From contig OZ234499.1 of NCBI GenBank assembly GCA_965153455.1, positions 10,288,271 to 10,352,270 of the forward strand: 64,000 nt of DNA, read 5' to 3'. The notes below the pieces were generated by a model. The model had not been told where the DNA came from and made no database searches. It saw nothing but the letters and a program-made list of their open reading frames with translations. Shown here in pieces: positions 11,718-24,007 of the stretch. The position numbers and the translations under genes are program-made. The stretch is from Sphagnum compactum (Eukaryota > Bryophyta > Sphagnopsida > Sphagnales). The first letter of the stretch is position 1. Each line of letters opens with the position of its first letter.

Positions 11718-13538
11718 TTTTCCTTAAACCCCTGTTTTACTATTTTCCATTTTCATGTGAGGCTCATAGTATCTCAGGTCCCCTAGTCCCTTATCAGTCT
11801 CGAACTGGCATGACGGCTGGTATTGCCTGAGGTGCTTACACCAGACTGATATTTCCAAATTTGTTTGTTACCAAAATCGCTGCTTCACAACTTCAACACA
11901 TTTCTGTCGAAAAATTTAATTCATTTTGACATTTTTCATTTTGAGAAATTGTATTTTCTGGAAGATTCATTTTCCTTGACAAATTTTTTGTTCTTTGAAA
12001 TTTATTTGCACAAATTTTCAACATTTATGAAAATCGTACAGTTAGCAGTAGGGTAAACATCTTTTGGTTGGCAATGGAGTGCAAAGGACCATTCTATCAT
12101 TCACATGACACGACAACACTAAAAATTGGTCATAATGGCCAGATTTCTCATCTACAATTTATGCCACAATCCAAAATTTCACATGTGATTACCGTCAATA
12201 ATAACATTTATTTTTTTGTGGGCAAATCAACTTGCCTAATATTCAAAAGATTTTTTTGTCAATAATTAGCTGAATCATATGTGTTGTTATGGCTGATTGC
12301 CACTTTGTCTAAATCACAAAATTGGGGGAAAGAAAACAAACCTTTAGGCATGACCATGAACTCAAAATTGTTGGGACACAAGCAAAAGATGTTCTGAAAA
12401 TTTAATGAATTTCTTGGGGACCACCCAAGTCTTCTCTCTTGAAACCAAGGCCAAATGCAAAGGCGGACATCTTAATTGGCGATCCCTGGAATTCACAAGC
12501 AAGGTGTGAAGTGAGGTACAGAGGTTGTGTGGTGCACTTTCAAATGGTGATCATACAAGAAAGAACAGAAGATGCACTCAAAAGGAATTGTTGGAAGTGT
12601 TTGTAAGTCTTATCTTGAAGTAATAATGAAGATGTTACTCATATGTCTATGCACCGTAATTTTACTTGTGAAATTTTACAATATAATAGGTATTAGACTT
12701 TTGGTGCAACAACTAACTCATCCGTGTAGGGTCAAGTGTTTTCCATTCTTCGTTCAAATGGTAATCAATTATGAAAGAAATATTAGTTTATTTTTTGTGC
12801 AATTGGCACAATGGATTTTGACCATATTGGTGAAATGAAAAAATGAAGTATTTTAATTTAGCTGAAGAAAAATTGAATTGTATTGAAATTTTTTGTCGTT
12901 AAATTAAAATTTGTACATATATGCCATTAAAGCATATGAAACCAGTTATTGGGTAATGTTTTTTTTTGGAACAATAAATTAAGATGTGAAGTGATTTGGT
13001 TTGGTTAGTAAAATGGAACCACTTTTAGAATGTTATTTCCCCAAGAAAAAAAAAAGGAGGTACAATAGGTACTAAAAGTGAATAGTCATTTACCCACATA
13101 AGAGAAATCACAATATAATCCATTAAATTTTCCGCGATATAATTGTTCAAGTTGAAGGTCTACTTGCTTACACTAGACCTTGCTTAAAATGAAAAGAAGG
13201 CAATCTATGTGTGTTCTCTTACTTGTAGTACAAAGGAGGTAAAATCTTCCTTTTTATTCATTTTTCCCAAAGCAAGGACCAACATTCTCTAATTCACCAA
13301 AAGACGAAGTAAAATGATTTTCTTTTAATAAAAAAATTTCTCCATCACACATGACCATCGAGAATCCAGATAGTAAAAAATGGAAAGTAATTAATGCGTT
13401 GAAATGGGGATCCAAGTGAGCAAAAATGCACATATTCAAACCTTGATAAAATATTGGGTAAAATAACTCAATGTGGACAATTTACATCCAACTGAATGTA
13501 TGCTACTAGGCACTCACAAAAATAGTGAACGGATGCTA

Positions 13539-13544
<6 letters not shown>

Positions 13545-13570
<26 letters not shown>
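13545..13570. repeat. TA dinucleotide microsatellite
   Basis: About 13 uninterrupted TA units in an AT-rich intergenic block. Confidence 0.95.
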
Positions 13571-13859
13571 AAAGCCATTTGACCTTCTATGGTTTCGTGA
13601 ATGAATTATTTTTTCTAGACCCAATTGTGAAGACACCAATTCCCGATTTCAACACTAACAACTTAAGTAAGTCAAGCACTAAGTGAAAAAACAAAGCAAC
13701 ACTAGGATGAAGCATCCTTGGAGATGAAAAACACAATTGCCCACCTAGTGCCACACAATAGCCAATCCCGTGCTTATGTAACTCAGAACCCACCAGTGCA
13801 CCATCCATTGGAAGCCCATTATGACTCAATTGTGGACGAACTACAATTGACAAACCTAG

Positions 13860-13975
13860 CTGTAACTACCTACCTAGACTAGCTACCTAGTGGTAACTAC
13901 CTACTAGTAACTACCTAACTAAACTAGCTACCTAAGTGGTTAACTAGCACAAGTAAGTAGGTAGGCAATGTAAAG
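13860..13975. repeat. CTACCTA-rich low-complexity tract
   Basis: Clustered variants of ACTACCTACCTAG with interspersed GGTAACTACC words. The reverse complement of the same word family (TAGGTAGG) dominates 46.2-47.1 kb, and another cluster lies near 21950-22035. Confidence 0.65.
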
Positions 13976-16900
13976 TAGTTACTCTGTGGGTTAGGTAAAG
14001 AGGTGAGAGGCACTTGGTAATAGCTAGTAGTAGGCAAGTTACTAAACCCTTGTTGGATGGTAGCACGAGAGGACAGGATGAATACAATGAAAAGTGTTTC
14101 CGTCCATCCTGCATGGTGAGCTGGAGGCCATGTTCACTCCAGGCACCAGTCGGGGAATTACAAGTTGCATCAAAGTGGATATCCCAAAGCTCGCAACAAA
14201 GCATCACATTTGAACTAAAAGGGTTTTGGATCATCACAAAACATTTGCTTTCCCCAGTCTACACTAGCAACAAATCCCAAGTGCCTTTTGCACTACCTTG
14301 TAGACACTACTACTAGTAGACACACAATTTACGGCATGTTTTTTTTATGGGTTTTACATAAACGTTTCAGATCCTAAAGCTTGTCTTTTAGTCCAATTTT
14401 CCCCTAATGAAATTGGGTTTTCAGTTTTCACATCCATCATTTCTTTAAGAAAATAATCCCTTCTATAGTGTTGGCTATAACTTCATGATCGTCAATTAGG
14501 TGAGTTCGCCAAATTTTGGCAAGTCATCCGTTTTCAAGATTTAGCCAAAATTTTCCCATAAATGAGATATGTGAAAGTAAATTAATTTGAATCATCCTTC
14601 TATAGGGACCCAAAACTGAAAATCCGGAAATTTTTCACATTTAATTTTTTAAAATTTTTGTCAGATTAAAAAGTGCTATTGGATAGTACCTACCTTCACA
14701 TTCATAATATGCCATAGAGTGGTCTTCACATTCAGAAGATGACTTTGGGTGGTTGTGCTAATGGCCACTTGTCATGCAAAAATCTCCGAAAGTAGAATGT
14801 TCCTTCACTAAAATGAGGCAAAAAGTTGCCACGTGGTTGTTCATGTACTTTGATCCCGTGTGATTTATGTTTTGCTCACACAAAAAAATGGCAACAATTT
14901 ACATACATCTACATACTTCAGGTGCTCTCGTAGTGTATACTTTATTTCCACTAGGGTCAGTTTCGTCATTAAATAATCCTTCAAATAGTGAAATGAATTT
15001 TTTTTGTGAAATTATGAAAGTGAGGTGTTGAAAGAAAATTTTGTTTTTATTGCAGGCTACAATCTGAATAATTTCATTCCTCATATGACAATATCATAGT
15101 AGATCATGAAAATTAGTATTTCAAAAAAAATAAAATAAAAATTTATATATATATAATTCTATTTTTTTGAAAAGAAATTAAAATTCGTATATGAATTACC
15201 AGGCATCCACTTTCGGAAATCAGGTTCACATTGCAATGCAATGTGTCAATGTTTTTGCAAAGGAAAGAGTACGGAAGTAGTGTCCACGTAGTGAGTTGGC
15301 CCACATAACTGGAGAAAAGAGAAAACAAAGGGAAAAGGTTCACCTCATAGCAATGGATACTCATGTTGGGTATTGCGTTGTCATAAGGATAATCTATCCT
15401 CTAGAAATTTTGTGTCCGAAGGTGTGAATAAAAAGTTGAGAGAAGAAAAGACTACAAGAAGTTGCACAATGTGGCAATCTTTTGAGGGTTTCAAATTGTG
15501 TTGGTCAATCCAAACTTGGAGGAAAAATAAAATGAGCCGTGTGTGTAGCTATTAGCCTAGTCATGGACTTTTGGAGAATGGGGGGTTTTGGGGTGGGGTC
15601 GTATGACTCCTTTATACTTTCCTTCTTGCTTAGATAAAATTCGATCATAAAGCAAATTGTTCAGATTAGTCAATAAGATCGCTACAAAATCCTTAGAAAA
15701 ACTAATTGGTATTGTCTCGAATCATATCCAATGGGTAGGTTCTTCAATACCGGAATTGATACTAGTACCATATATCTAGATTGTGCCCTATATTTTAGTA
15801 CAATGTTAGAATCAACCTTGTCATTTTGGGTGATTTTTTTTTCCTTTTGTTTCAAAAGCAATCGGAGTGCTTGCTAGCTAGGATGATCGGATAGATTGTG
15901 CTTGGTTATAGAAGTTGATGAATTAAAAATTCATGATGTTTACAATGATCAAAAATATTAATTTTTTTGGGTATATTATATTATTATGTAAAGGTGTGGA
16001 TAAATTATTGTAAATGATTCAATTATTTGAAAATATTTCAAGTCCTTTAAAAAAAAAGAAATAAAACAATGAATGCTTTTGTTACATGGTTTGGGGCTCC
16101 TATTCATATGATTACACCTATCTTGTCTCATAAGTCTAAGCATTACAAAACCACCTCAATGCACCCCTACTCATTGATACATTTTCAAGGGTATTAAAAA
16201 CGTAACGTGGGGCATTGTGGTTTGGAAAATCTCATCATGATAGACAAAATAAGAATCAAACTACCTTCCTTAATAGATAGACTACTATGTCTTGTGACAA
16301 TGGGCAAGTGGGAGCATGACTTTGATGATAGAGCCCAATTGTGAAAAAAATATTTTAAAGTTTAAATTAAATTATAGTGACAAATATTATTCAAAAATGA
16401 AATATCTCTTATTCACTTTAGGTCTAAAAATTATGAAATCACCTCCAAGTCATCAAGGGCTTTCTAAAAGTACAAAAAGCTTGAAATGTACATCTATCTA
16501 TTTGTGCCATTTATACCTACCTATAAATCTTTCATACTTGCTTTTGAATTTATGTACCTAGTTCTTCACTCCCTTTGCATCACATCTTTTGAGCTTCTTT
16601 CTCCAAATTGGATGTAGAGACTTTAGAGGATTCTTCAAGTGTAGAAGTTGGGGACCTTTCTTTCACCATAGACATTGATAAGTGAAAGGGAGGATTAATT
16701 TATTGTCATATCATAATTTAAATATTATTTTCCTATGCTTTGACATTCCAAATAATACAACTCCAAGATATTTCATTCCATGATTCTCACCACAACATAT
16801 AAGTACACAATTCAATGATTTTGGAACTTGCTACTATTATAAGTGCACTTGAGTAGCAATTTTTATTTTGTTTTTGTTTTTCAAGGTTTTGTGCTTTTGT

Positions 16901-19900
16901 GCATGTTGCTCACCCACATACAAAACATTCAAAGTACATTGTTAGTACCATTGTTAGTACTTTATGAAAAGATTTTTCTCTCTAAGCTTCTTTGGGGATG
17001 GGGTTAGTAAAGGTACTATGCAATTCTTATCCCATTTGAGATTTCTAAACACAAAAATGGTCTTATGCTTATTGAATGTTCTCAACTAGTTTATACCCAT
17101 TAGAATACTACTACTTGGGAGTTGATCGCCTAAAAACACATTTGTGAAGATTTGAATTATGTCCCCTAGTTTTAGCAAGTATATTTGCAATTAATTGTAT
17201 GGCAAGATATAAACATTGAAGGAGATGTTCCCATCGACTTGAGGATTTTGTTCAATTTGGAATCGTGCTCATTACACCCAATTTTGTAAATGTTTTTGTT
17301 TTGGTCGTTGAATTTTTCGAAAATAAATTTCAATGTTCAATATTCAATATCTCTTACACCATAGCTCTAAGCTTTATAAAACCACCTCGGTGAACCCCAA
17401 TTCATTGAGGGCTTTTGAATCTAGTATGAAATGTGCAGCAAGGGGCCCATGGTTTTAAATATCTCAATGTGACAAACAAAACAAAACAAACAACCTTCCT
17501 TAATACATAAATGTCTTTGTCCAAAGTTATATTGACACATGAGGTTTTACACTTTGAATCGGAACCTCAATGTGTGCTAAGTATATACCTTGGGACCTCA
17601 TTGCCCAAGACAATGTGCCTAACAAGAAAAGTTTTCTTCATTATTTTTTTTAATGAACTTGGTTTTATGATCAAATCTTGCTACTACTATGCTTGAAATT
17701 GAATGCAATTGAATATGAGAAAAAAACCCATTTTATCATTCATGTATAAGTGGCACAATAATCATTTTATCACTCAAAGTAGTTAAAAAAAACATTGTTT
17801 ATTTCTATGTATCTAATACTTTAGAAATAAAAGAGAATTACAAATGGAGTTGCTTTTATACAATGTTATTTTCAATATATTGATATACATATTATAAAAA
17901 ATTGAAATCAATCTAATGAATAAAAAACTCAAAAACACTTAAAAATTTGTAGTGAATGTTTTTGCAATGTAAAAGGTCCACTCATATACCTAGCATTTTT
18001 TGGAAAATTTTAATACCTACTTACCTACCTAAGTTTTAAAACTTTTAAACACAAACCTTAACATAATAACATTAAGAACATTTTTTAAAAATTGAAGATT
18101 TAAAAAAACCTTTCAAAACATATTTCAAAAATATTTTTGATCAAAGAATAGTGGCCCAAGGGATGGGTGTGGCTTATGATTGAATAGTTGCACCTTGAAA
18201 ATAAAATATCAAAAAACAATGGAAAAAAAATGTAAGTAGTAACATGAAGAGGTTGTCAATCAAACTATATTTTAATAAATGTTAAATTTTTATTTGTTTT
18301 TAACCACACCTTAACCCTCCCAAATTGTGGGGCCTTTCATTATGCTTTTGGTACCATTCATTGAAAGCACTAAATGAGGCAATGTGCACGATGTTTGTTT
18401 CACAAAATTCAAACTGAAAAAACATAAGTTACTGAATGTAGAGTGATTTTTTTCATTGAAAACTAATTAGAACTTCCAAGGGAGGCTACTTCCATTTTAT
18501 TCCAAATGGCATCAAACAAAAAAAAGGGGGTGCCATTTTATAAAAATAAATAAAATTTAAAATTCACTTCAATAGGGTGCCGAAAATTGGATTATGAAAA
18601 TATAAATAAAATATAGCTATTTTTTAAAATTGTAAATAAGATATTGCATTAAAATTTTATTATTTCACATCATACCAAAAAATACCATGTATCTCATGTG
18701 TTTTTGCAAAATAAACAAAGAGTAATCTCCTTGAGAAATATTTATTAAATTGGTTTTTTCAACTAGAATCAATCATGCCTATTGTTCATCTTCTTCCCCA
18801 TTTTGTTTGCCCTTTTGCATCCCAAACCTTAACCATTGGGGCCAATCATACTTGAGTTCACAATTGGGTCAATAAGATTTTCTTACAATTTAGTTTTTTT
18901 TGGAAGGTCATGTGTTTCATAGCCTTGAAGAGGTTTGCCAAAAAAGTTGTATCCCTTACTACCTTAAAGATGATCTCACTTGCATCAACAACACAATGGT
19001 CACTAGTTTGTACATGAAAAGATGTGAATTCAAAATAAGGCATTTGTTTATTGATTGGGAGGCAAATTTAAAATCTTGAAAATATATGTGAACAACAAGA
19101 CATTTGGAGATACATAAAAATTAAAATATAACTAAGGTTTGAACATGTAATCATATTTTACATTGTACATGGCTTCACCCAAGCTCAAATCACTATAAAA
19201 GTCACTCCTCCTTTTCTAATATACTTTGCATGTATCAATAAGATTTACATCCCAAAGGCAAAAATTCACAAGATTTCCAAAACCCTTCCTCAAAATTGAC
19301 AGGTTTTGATGTTGCATGACTTTCAAGGGTTCACAATTCCTTGAAAACACAATAAAATCAAACATGGTAGTTATAAAATGTCCTGAACTAGAAATTTTGG
19401 ATAAAAAATACATTAGTCAAATTTAATGGATTGGGCGAAAAACTTCTTTGGGCTTGAAAAAATGAACATATTTCTCTCGTTTATGTTGTTTAGTTTTTAT
19501 TTACTTATGGGTGGAAAAGCGGGAGAATATTGCTTTATATTTTGGATGTGACAAATCTTGATTGAGGCCCAAATTGGGCGTGTGGATGGAAGTGCCCTTA
19601 GGCTTTTCAATTGGAGGAATATGAGCTCATTGTTGTAATGTTCTTTTACATAAGTTTCCAATGAGCCTAAAATCATTTGATTTGAACTTGGTTTATCCAT
19701 CCAATAATTTGTATTGAATTTTCTTCTTACCTCTATGGCCTTCTCCCATGCAAATGTTAACTTATGTAGGCACTAACTTATGTAGGATTTGATTTCAAAT
19801 GACACCCAAATGTACATTTTTAAGTTACAAACTTTTTTTGTGTAAAGAAATCACAAATTTTGTTGTTCACCACTACTTGCAAAATCAAACTTGAATGACC

Positions 19901-22296
19901 CAACACCTGCAAATGCACAAATCGATGAAAATTTTAACTAAATTTGTTATAGACGAATCCCATTTTAATTAGCTACAATTCCACATTTGTTTTGGGTGCA
20001 AATTTTTGGACTGGCGTAATGAAACATTTTGGAAAAATTTGCCAAACTTTTGAAACCATAAAATTTGAAAAAAAAAGAGAGAAAAGAAACCCCTTGTTGC
20101 CACTAGATTGTTGGTCATGGTTTCAAAGATATTTTGATAAATGTCAAAAGGGTTGTGGAACTTAAAAGGTGCTTTATTTTGCTAAATATGTAATTTAAGC
20201 CTTTCTCTTAGTCTCTAGCCTTTTTGCAAGCCCCAATTATCATCTAATATTTACTTACTAATCTCGATAATTTGCTTGTTTGAAAATTTGTTTAAAAAAA
20301 CTCAATGTTTATGTTTTGTATTAAAGCTTGAGGCCAATTGCAGATTTTTATAGAAGATTAATTTTCCCAAAAAAATCACATTTAAAACTTCTAACAATGG
20401 CTCATGCTTTTGAATAATGGTGGCATTTATGAGAAGGAGTTCACCATATAAATATAAATTAGTCAAATTTGATTTTAAAAAATTAAGTTCAAGAATGCTT
20501 GAAGCTTGACATTGATATATATAGCTTGTTTTCATCTAATTTAATGTTCTTGATCATTACTTTTATTGCCCTAGGAATCAATAATGAAATCTAAACATTT
20601 CACCAAATTGATCATGTTTTCCACTTAAATGAGCTGATTAATGTAATATTGAAAATTCATTTGCAAACATTCATAAATAAAGGTTTCCATAGATATATAC
20701 CTACTTCAACAAGTTCCTCTCGTGTTATTAATAATGATCTTTTTGCCAAGAGTAGCTCAAATGACATTCACAAGAAAGAAATATAACTAAAAACTTTGAT
20801 GACAATGAAAATACTAGAAGAAACTTCATTTACTTAAAAGGATTAAGCCTAACTAATTTACAATCGTTATAAGCGCATCGTATATTTACATTATCTCTTA
20901 GTTGTGGAACAATATGGAATTAATATGACCATTGAGAGTACTTTGAGGGATTTTTAATGGATACAATTGTGGAAATGTATAGAGGAGTTTTTTTGTGTAT
21001 CGTACATGTGATGACATATAATATTGTGAAACTAAACCATCAAATCATTATTAATACAATGGCTTGGTCTAACCAAATTGCATGTTGCTTGTAAATCATG
21101 TGGACATTCATGTTGATGTACCATCACAAATTTACCCTTGTTACTTCAACCTGACATTTTCATGAGCACAATAACAAAATCTTCAAGGGAATTAAAGAAA
21201 AATGTAGTTCTTGGTGATGAACTTCACTAAACGAACTTTTATTGATGTCATATGATTGCAATAGAAAGGGCAAAATAAAACAATGTAGACAATTTTGTTG
21301 ATGACACTATATAGAGGTAAATGCCCCTAAGGTCTTTATACCTACTATCCTAAGGAACCCTAGTGAATCATTCTTCTAAAACTAAACCAATATTTTTATA
21401 GCCTTATATCTCCTACAACCTTTGAAAGTCTTGAGAGCCTCTACACTAGCATTTACTTAAAATATTTTAGAAACTTATTTGCTCCTCTCTTATAGAAGGT
21501 TAAAATTTATCTTTTTTTTAATCTAGCTCTAAATTATTATGTACTTTGATTAAATGTGTTTTGGGAAATGACTTTAGAGAATGCTAAGATATTCTCTAAA
21601 GTGTGTGTTTTATCAAATATACATGCTCGTGATATCATGGCACATGTTCAATTTCTTTAAAAAAGGACAAGGGTGTGAATAAAAGAGCGAGGTCACATTT
21701 GGATTGAAAGTGAATAATAATGGGTATGGTGAAGATGATTAAATTTTTAAAAAAAAATTCTTTGTGCAAACCAATAGGAGTCATCCAGGTAAATGAAGGA
21801 TAATGGGTATGCACTCGACAAAAGAAATTTGTTGCATAATGTAGAGAAAAAAGAAAAGTTCATTTTTGATCAACAAATTTGGCAAGAACTGAAACCATTG
21901 CAAATTGTAATCACTTGCACAAATTTTGTGGGCATATTCCATTTATGTACCTAGTAGGCACCAAGTGCCTTACCCAATTACCTACCTGCATGGTAACCAT
22001 AGTTTACATTTCCTACCTACGTACCTATGATACTATCACCCTTAGGTACCACACCTGAGTTACCAAGGTTGTTAGATCTGTTGTGATTTTTGTCATTCTT
22101 CTTTTTGCAAGATCATTTGCAAAGTGTGGGTTTTGTGTGGCTGGAGTAGAGGGGAGTGTAGGAGAGAGTCAATCACATTGATTCACTTTCTCAAAGAAAA
22201 TGATGATCTTGAAGCACACAATTGGCATTGTTGGGAAGGAACAAAAGGGGTCTTGTGCGCACCCAAAAGGCTCGGGATTTCATGGTGATGAAATAA

Positions 22297-22330
22297 CCCT
22301 CTAGTGTGAGGTACCCTCTAGTGTGAGGTA
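22297..22330. repeat. Exact 17-bp tandem pair
   Basis: The 17-base unit CCCTCTAGTGTGAGGTA occurs twice without a gap (22297-22313 and 22314-22330). Confidence 0.9.
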
Positions 22331-23094
22331 GCACTCATGGAACTCCAACTGCCAATCCACAATAGCTCTTGGCAAGTTTGTTTACCCTTACTCATGAACT
22401 TTCCAAGCTTTCGCCTTTTCTAGCATTCCCACCACCACCATTCCTTGCAGCTTGCCAAGTTGCCCATTTCTGGTCTTGCAACGCCGAATGTGCCTGTTGT
22501 GCATGGCAGGTGAAAGTGGTGATGATGATTGGCAACTCTTGCTTTTGCTGCAAGCGTTGATTTCCCCCTCTTTGACGCAGGTGGGTGAGATGGATCTACT
22601 AACCTTTCTGGAGCAACTGAGGTCTCATACCAACTGCTCAAACCTACCCACTGATCAAACCTTAGCCTGTAAAGGGGTCTTCTACTTCTTCAAGGATACG
22701 ACTAGTGTAATATTTTGCACATATATGTATGCTATGCTCATGATCTAAATCATAAGAAAAATTTCTTTAATTTCAGTGCACCAGCAAACAGATTGCCCTG
22801 GAACATCCCTTGCTAAAATGTTAAGATTTGTTGACATTAATAATTTTTCTAACTGACAGACGTGGTCAGATGCCCCTCGAGCAGGAGGATGTGACTTGTC
22901 CTCAGAAGATCAGTCATCAAATGCAGCCAAGGCTTTCTTTTGTGTGTAATTTTTGTATGGACTGTTTTGTGTTTTGTAGAATTTTCCTAATCTCCACCAT
23001 GTTCAATGCAATCATCTGTGCTATGCAAGTTCACTGCCCTTCAAAATAGCTATAAAAGAAATCAATCAGCACAAAATCGTGTATAAAAACTACT

Positions 23095-23450
23095 GCTGTT
23101 GTTGTGATCATGGAAAATGCTTTGAGGAATTTGGTTAACTGTACAATCAATGTTGTAATCACCAAAAAATGTTTCAAGAATTTGATTAACAGCTGTGGTT
23201 GAGGTTCTCGAAAAAAATTGTTTTAGGAATTTGATTAACCATTGTTGTGATCATTGATTTCTAATCCATCACTTTTTGTAATCAATCCAAGTCTCTCACA
23301 TAATTTTGGCAGGCAAACAAACCCTCTGTTTTTTAAGCAGTCCTGCAACTGGACATGGTTGCCTCTTATTATCTTGTTTGCACACCATTTGGTTAACGAC
23401 TGTTGTTGTGATTGAATGGAAAAATATTTCAAGAATTTGGTTAAGTATTC
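23095..23450. repeat. Degenerate repeat family upstream of the P450
   Basis: Four imperfect copies contain AGGAATTTGGTTAAC-like or AAGAATTTGATTAAC-like cores, each followed or preceded by TGTTGTGATC-like words. They sit about 0.6 to 0.9 kb upstream of the P450 start codon. Confidence 0.7.
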
Positions 23451-24007
23451 AGACTAATTTAATCTTGCCTAGAGATCAAAGTGAAACCTCAGACACTCCA
23501 CTGCGTGTAGGAAAAATCTGAAATACACAGATCCTGCAAAAGCTGAATTTGAAGATTCAATGATCTCCAAGGCTTTTTAAATTATATTCAAATCCATTTT
23601 CTTCTTTTTCGGTGTTTTGGGTTGCTGGATTGAACTTACAGCAAGAATCTCCCTCATATCACTTATAATTGATGAATGTCATGTCATGTCATGCGTCATG
23701 TGTTGTGTGGTGTTGAACAATCTGTCAAGAACTTCTTCTGAAATTCAGGTGTGCAAAAAATTGTTGAACAATCTGTCAAAGTTCCTGTAGGTCCATAGTA
23801 GAATTGGTGCCAGATTTACTGTTGCTTCAGAAACAATCTGGCAATTCTTTCAGGTCCTCTAGAAAACATTTCTTAGAAAAGCACAGCAGCAGCAGCAGCA
23901 GCAAGAACATCTAGTGCAAAGAACTGATCCTCCAGCAGCTGATCCAGTACTGGGTTTAGATCTGTCAGAGGAAGTAATACCAGCTAGCTGTCAATCAGCT
24001 GCGGCAG

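Larger units (their letters stand above)
11701..22290. other. Gene-poor AT-rich block of about 10.6 kb
   Basis: No frame here has a recognisable domain or a coherent exon series, and stops are dense on both strands. I see a TA microsatellite at 13545-13570, clustered CTACCTA words at about 13860-13975 and 21950-22035, and two TTTAGGG-type units at 11703-11717. Many A and T homopolymer runs occur. It may be decayed transposon sequence, but I could not find intact element ends or a protease, integrase, reverse transcriptase or transposase motif. Confidence 0.5.
22291..24007. other. Upstream region of the cytochrome P450 gene
   Basis: No supported gene. Small overlapping frames at 22369-22748 have no recognised feature. 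The stretch holds an exact 17-bp tandem pair (22297-22330), a degenerate repeat family (23095-23450), a TCATG tract near 23675-23700, a near-duplicate of GTTGAACAATCTGTCAA (about 23711 and 23762), and a CAG run near 23885-23905 just before the P450 start, probably in its leader. Confidence 0.5.

Noticed and set aside
11701-22290. Possible retrotransposon in the large AT-rich block
   Set aside because: No reverse transcriptase, integrase, protease or long terminal repeat could be found by reading.
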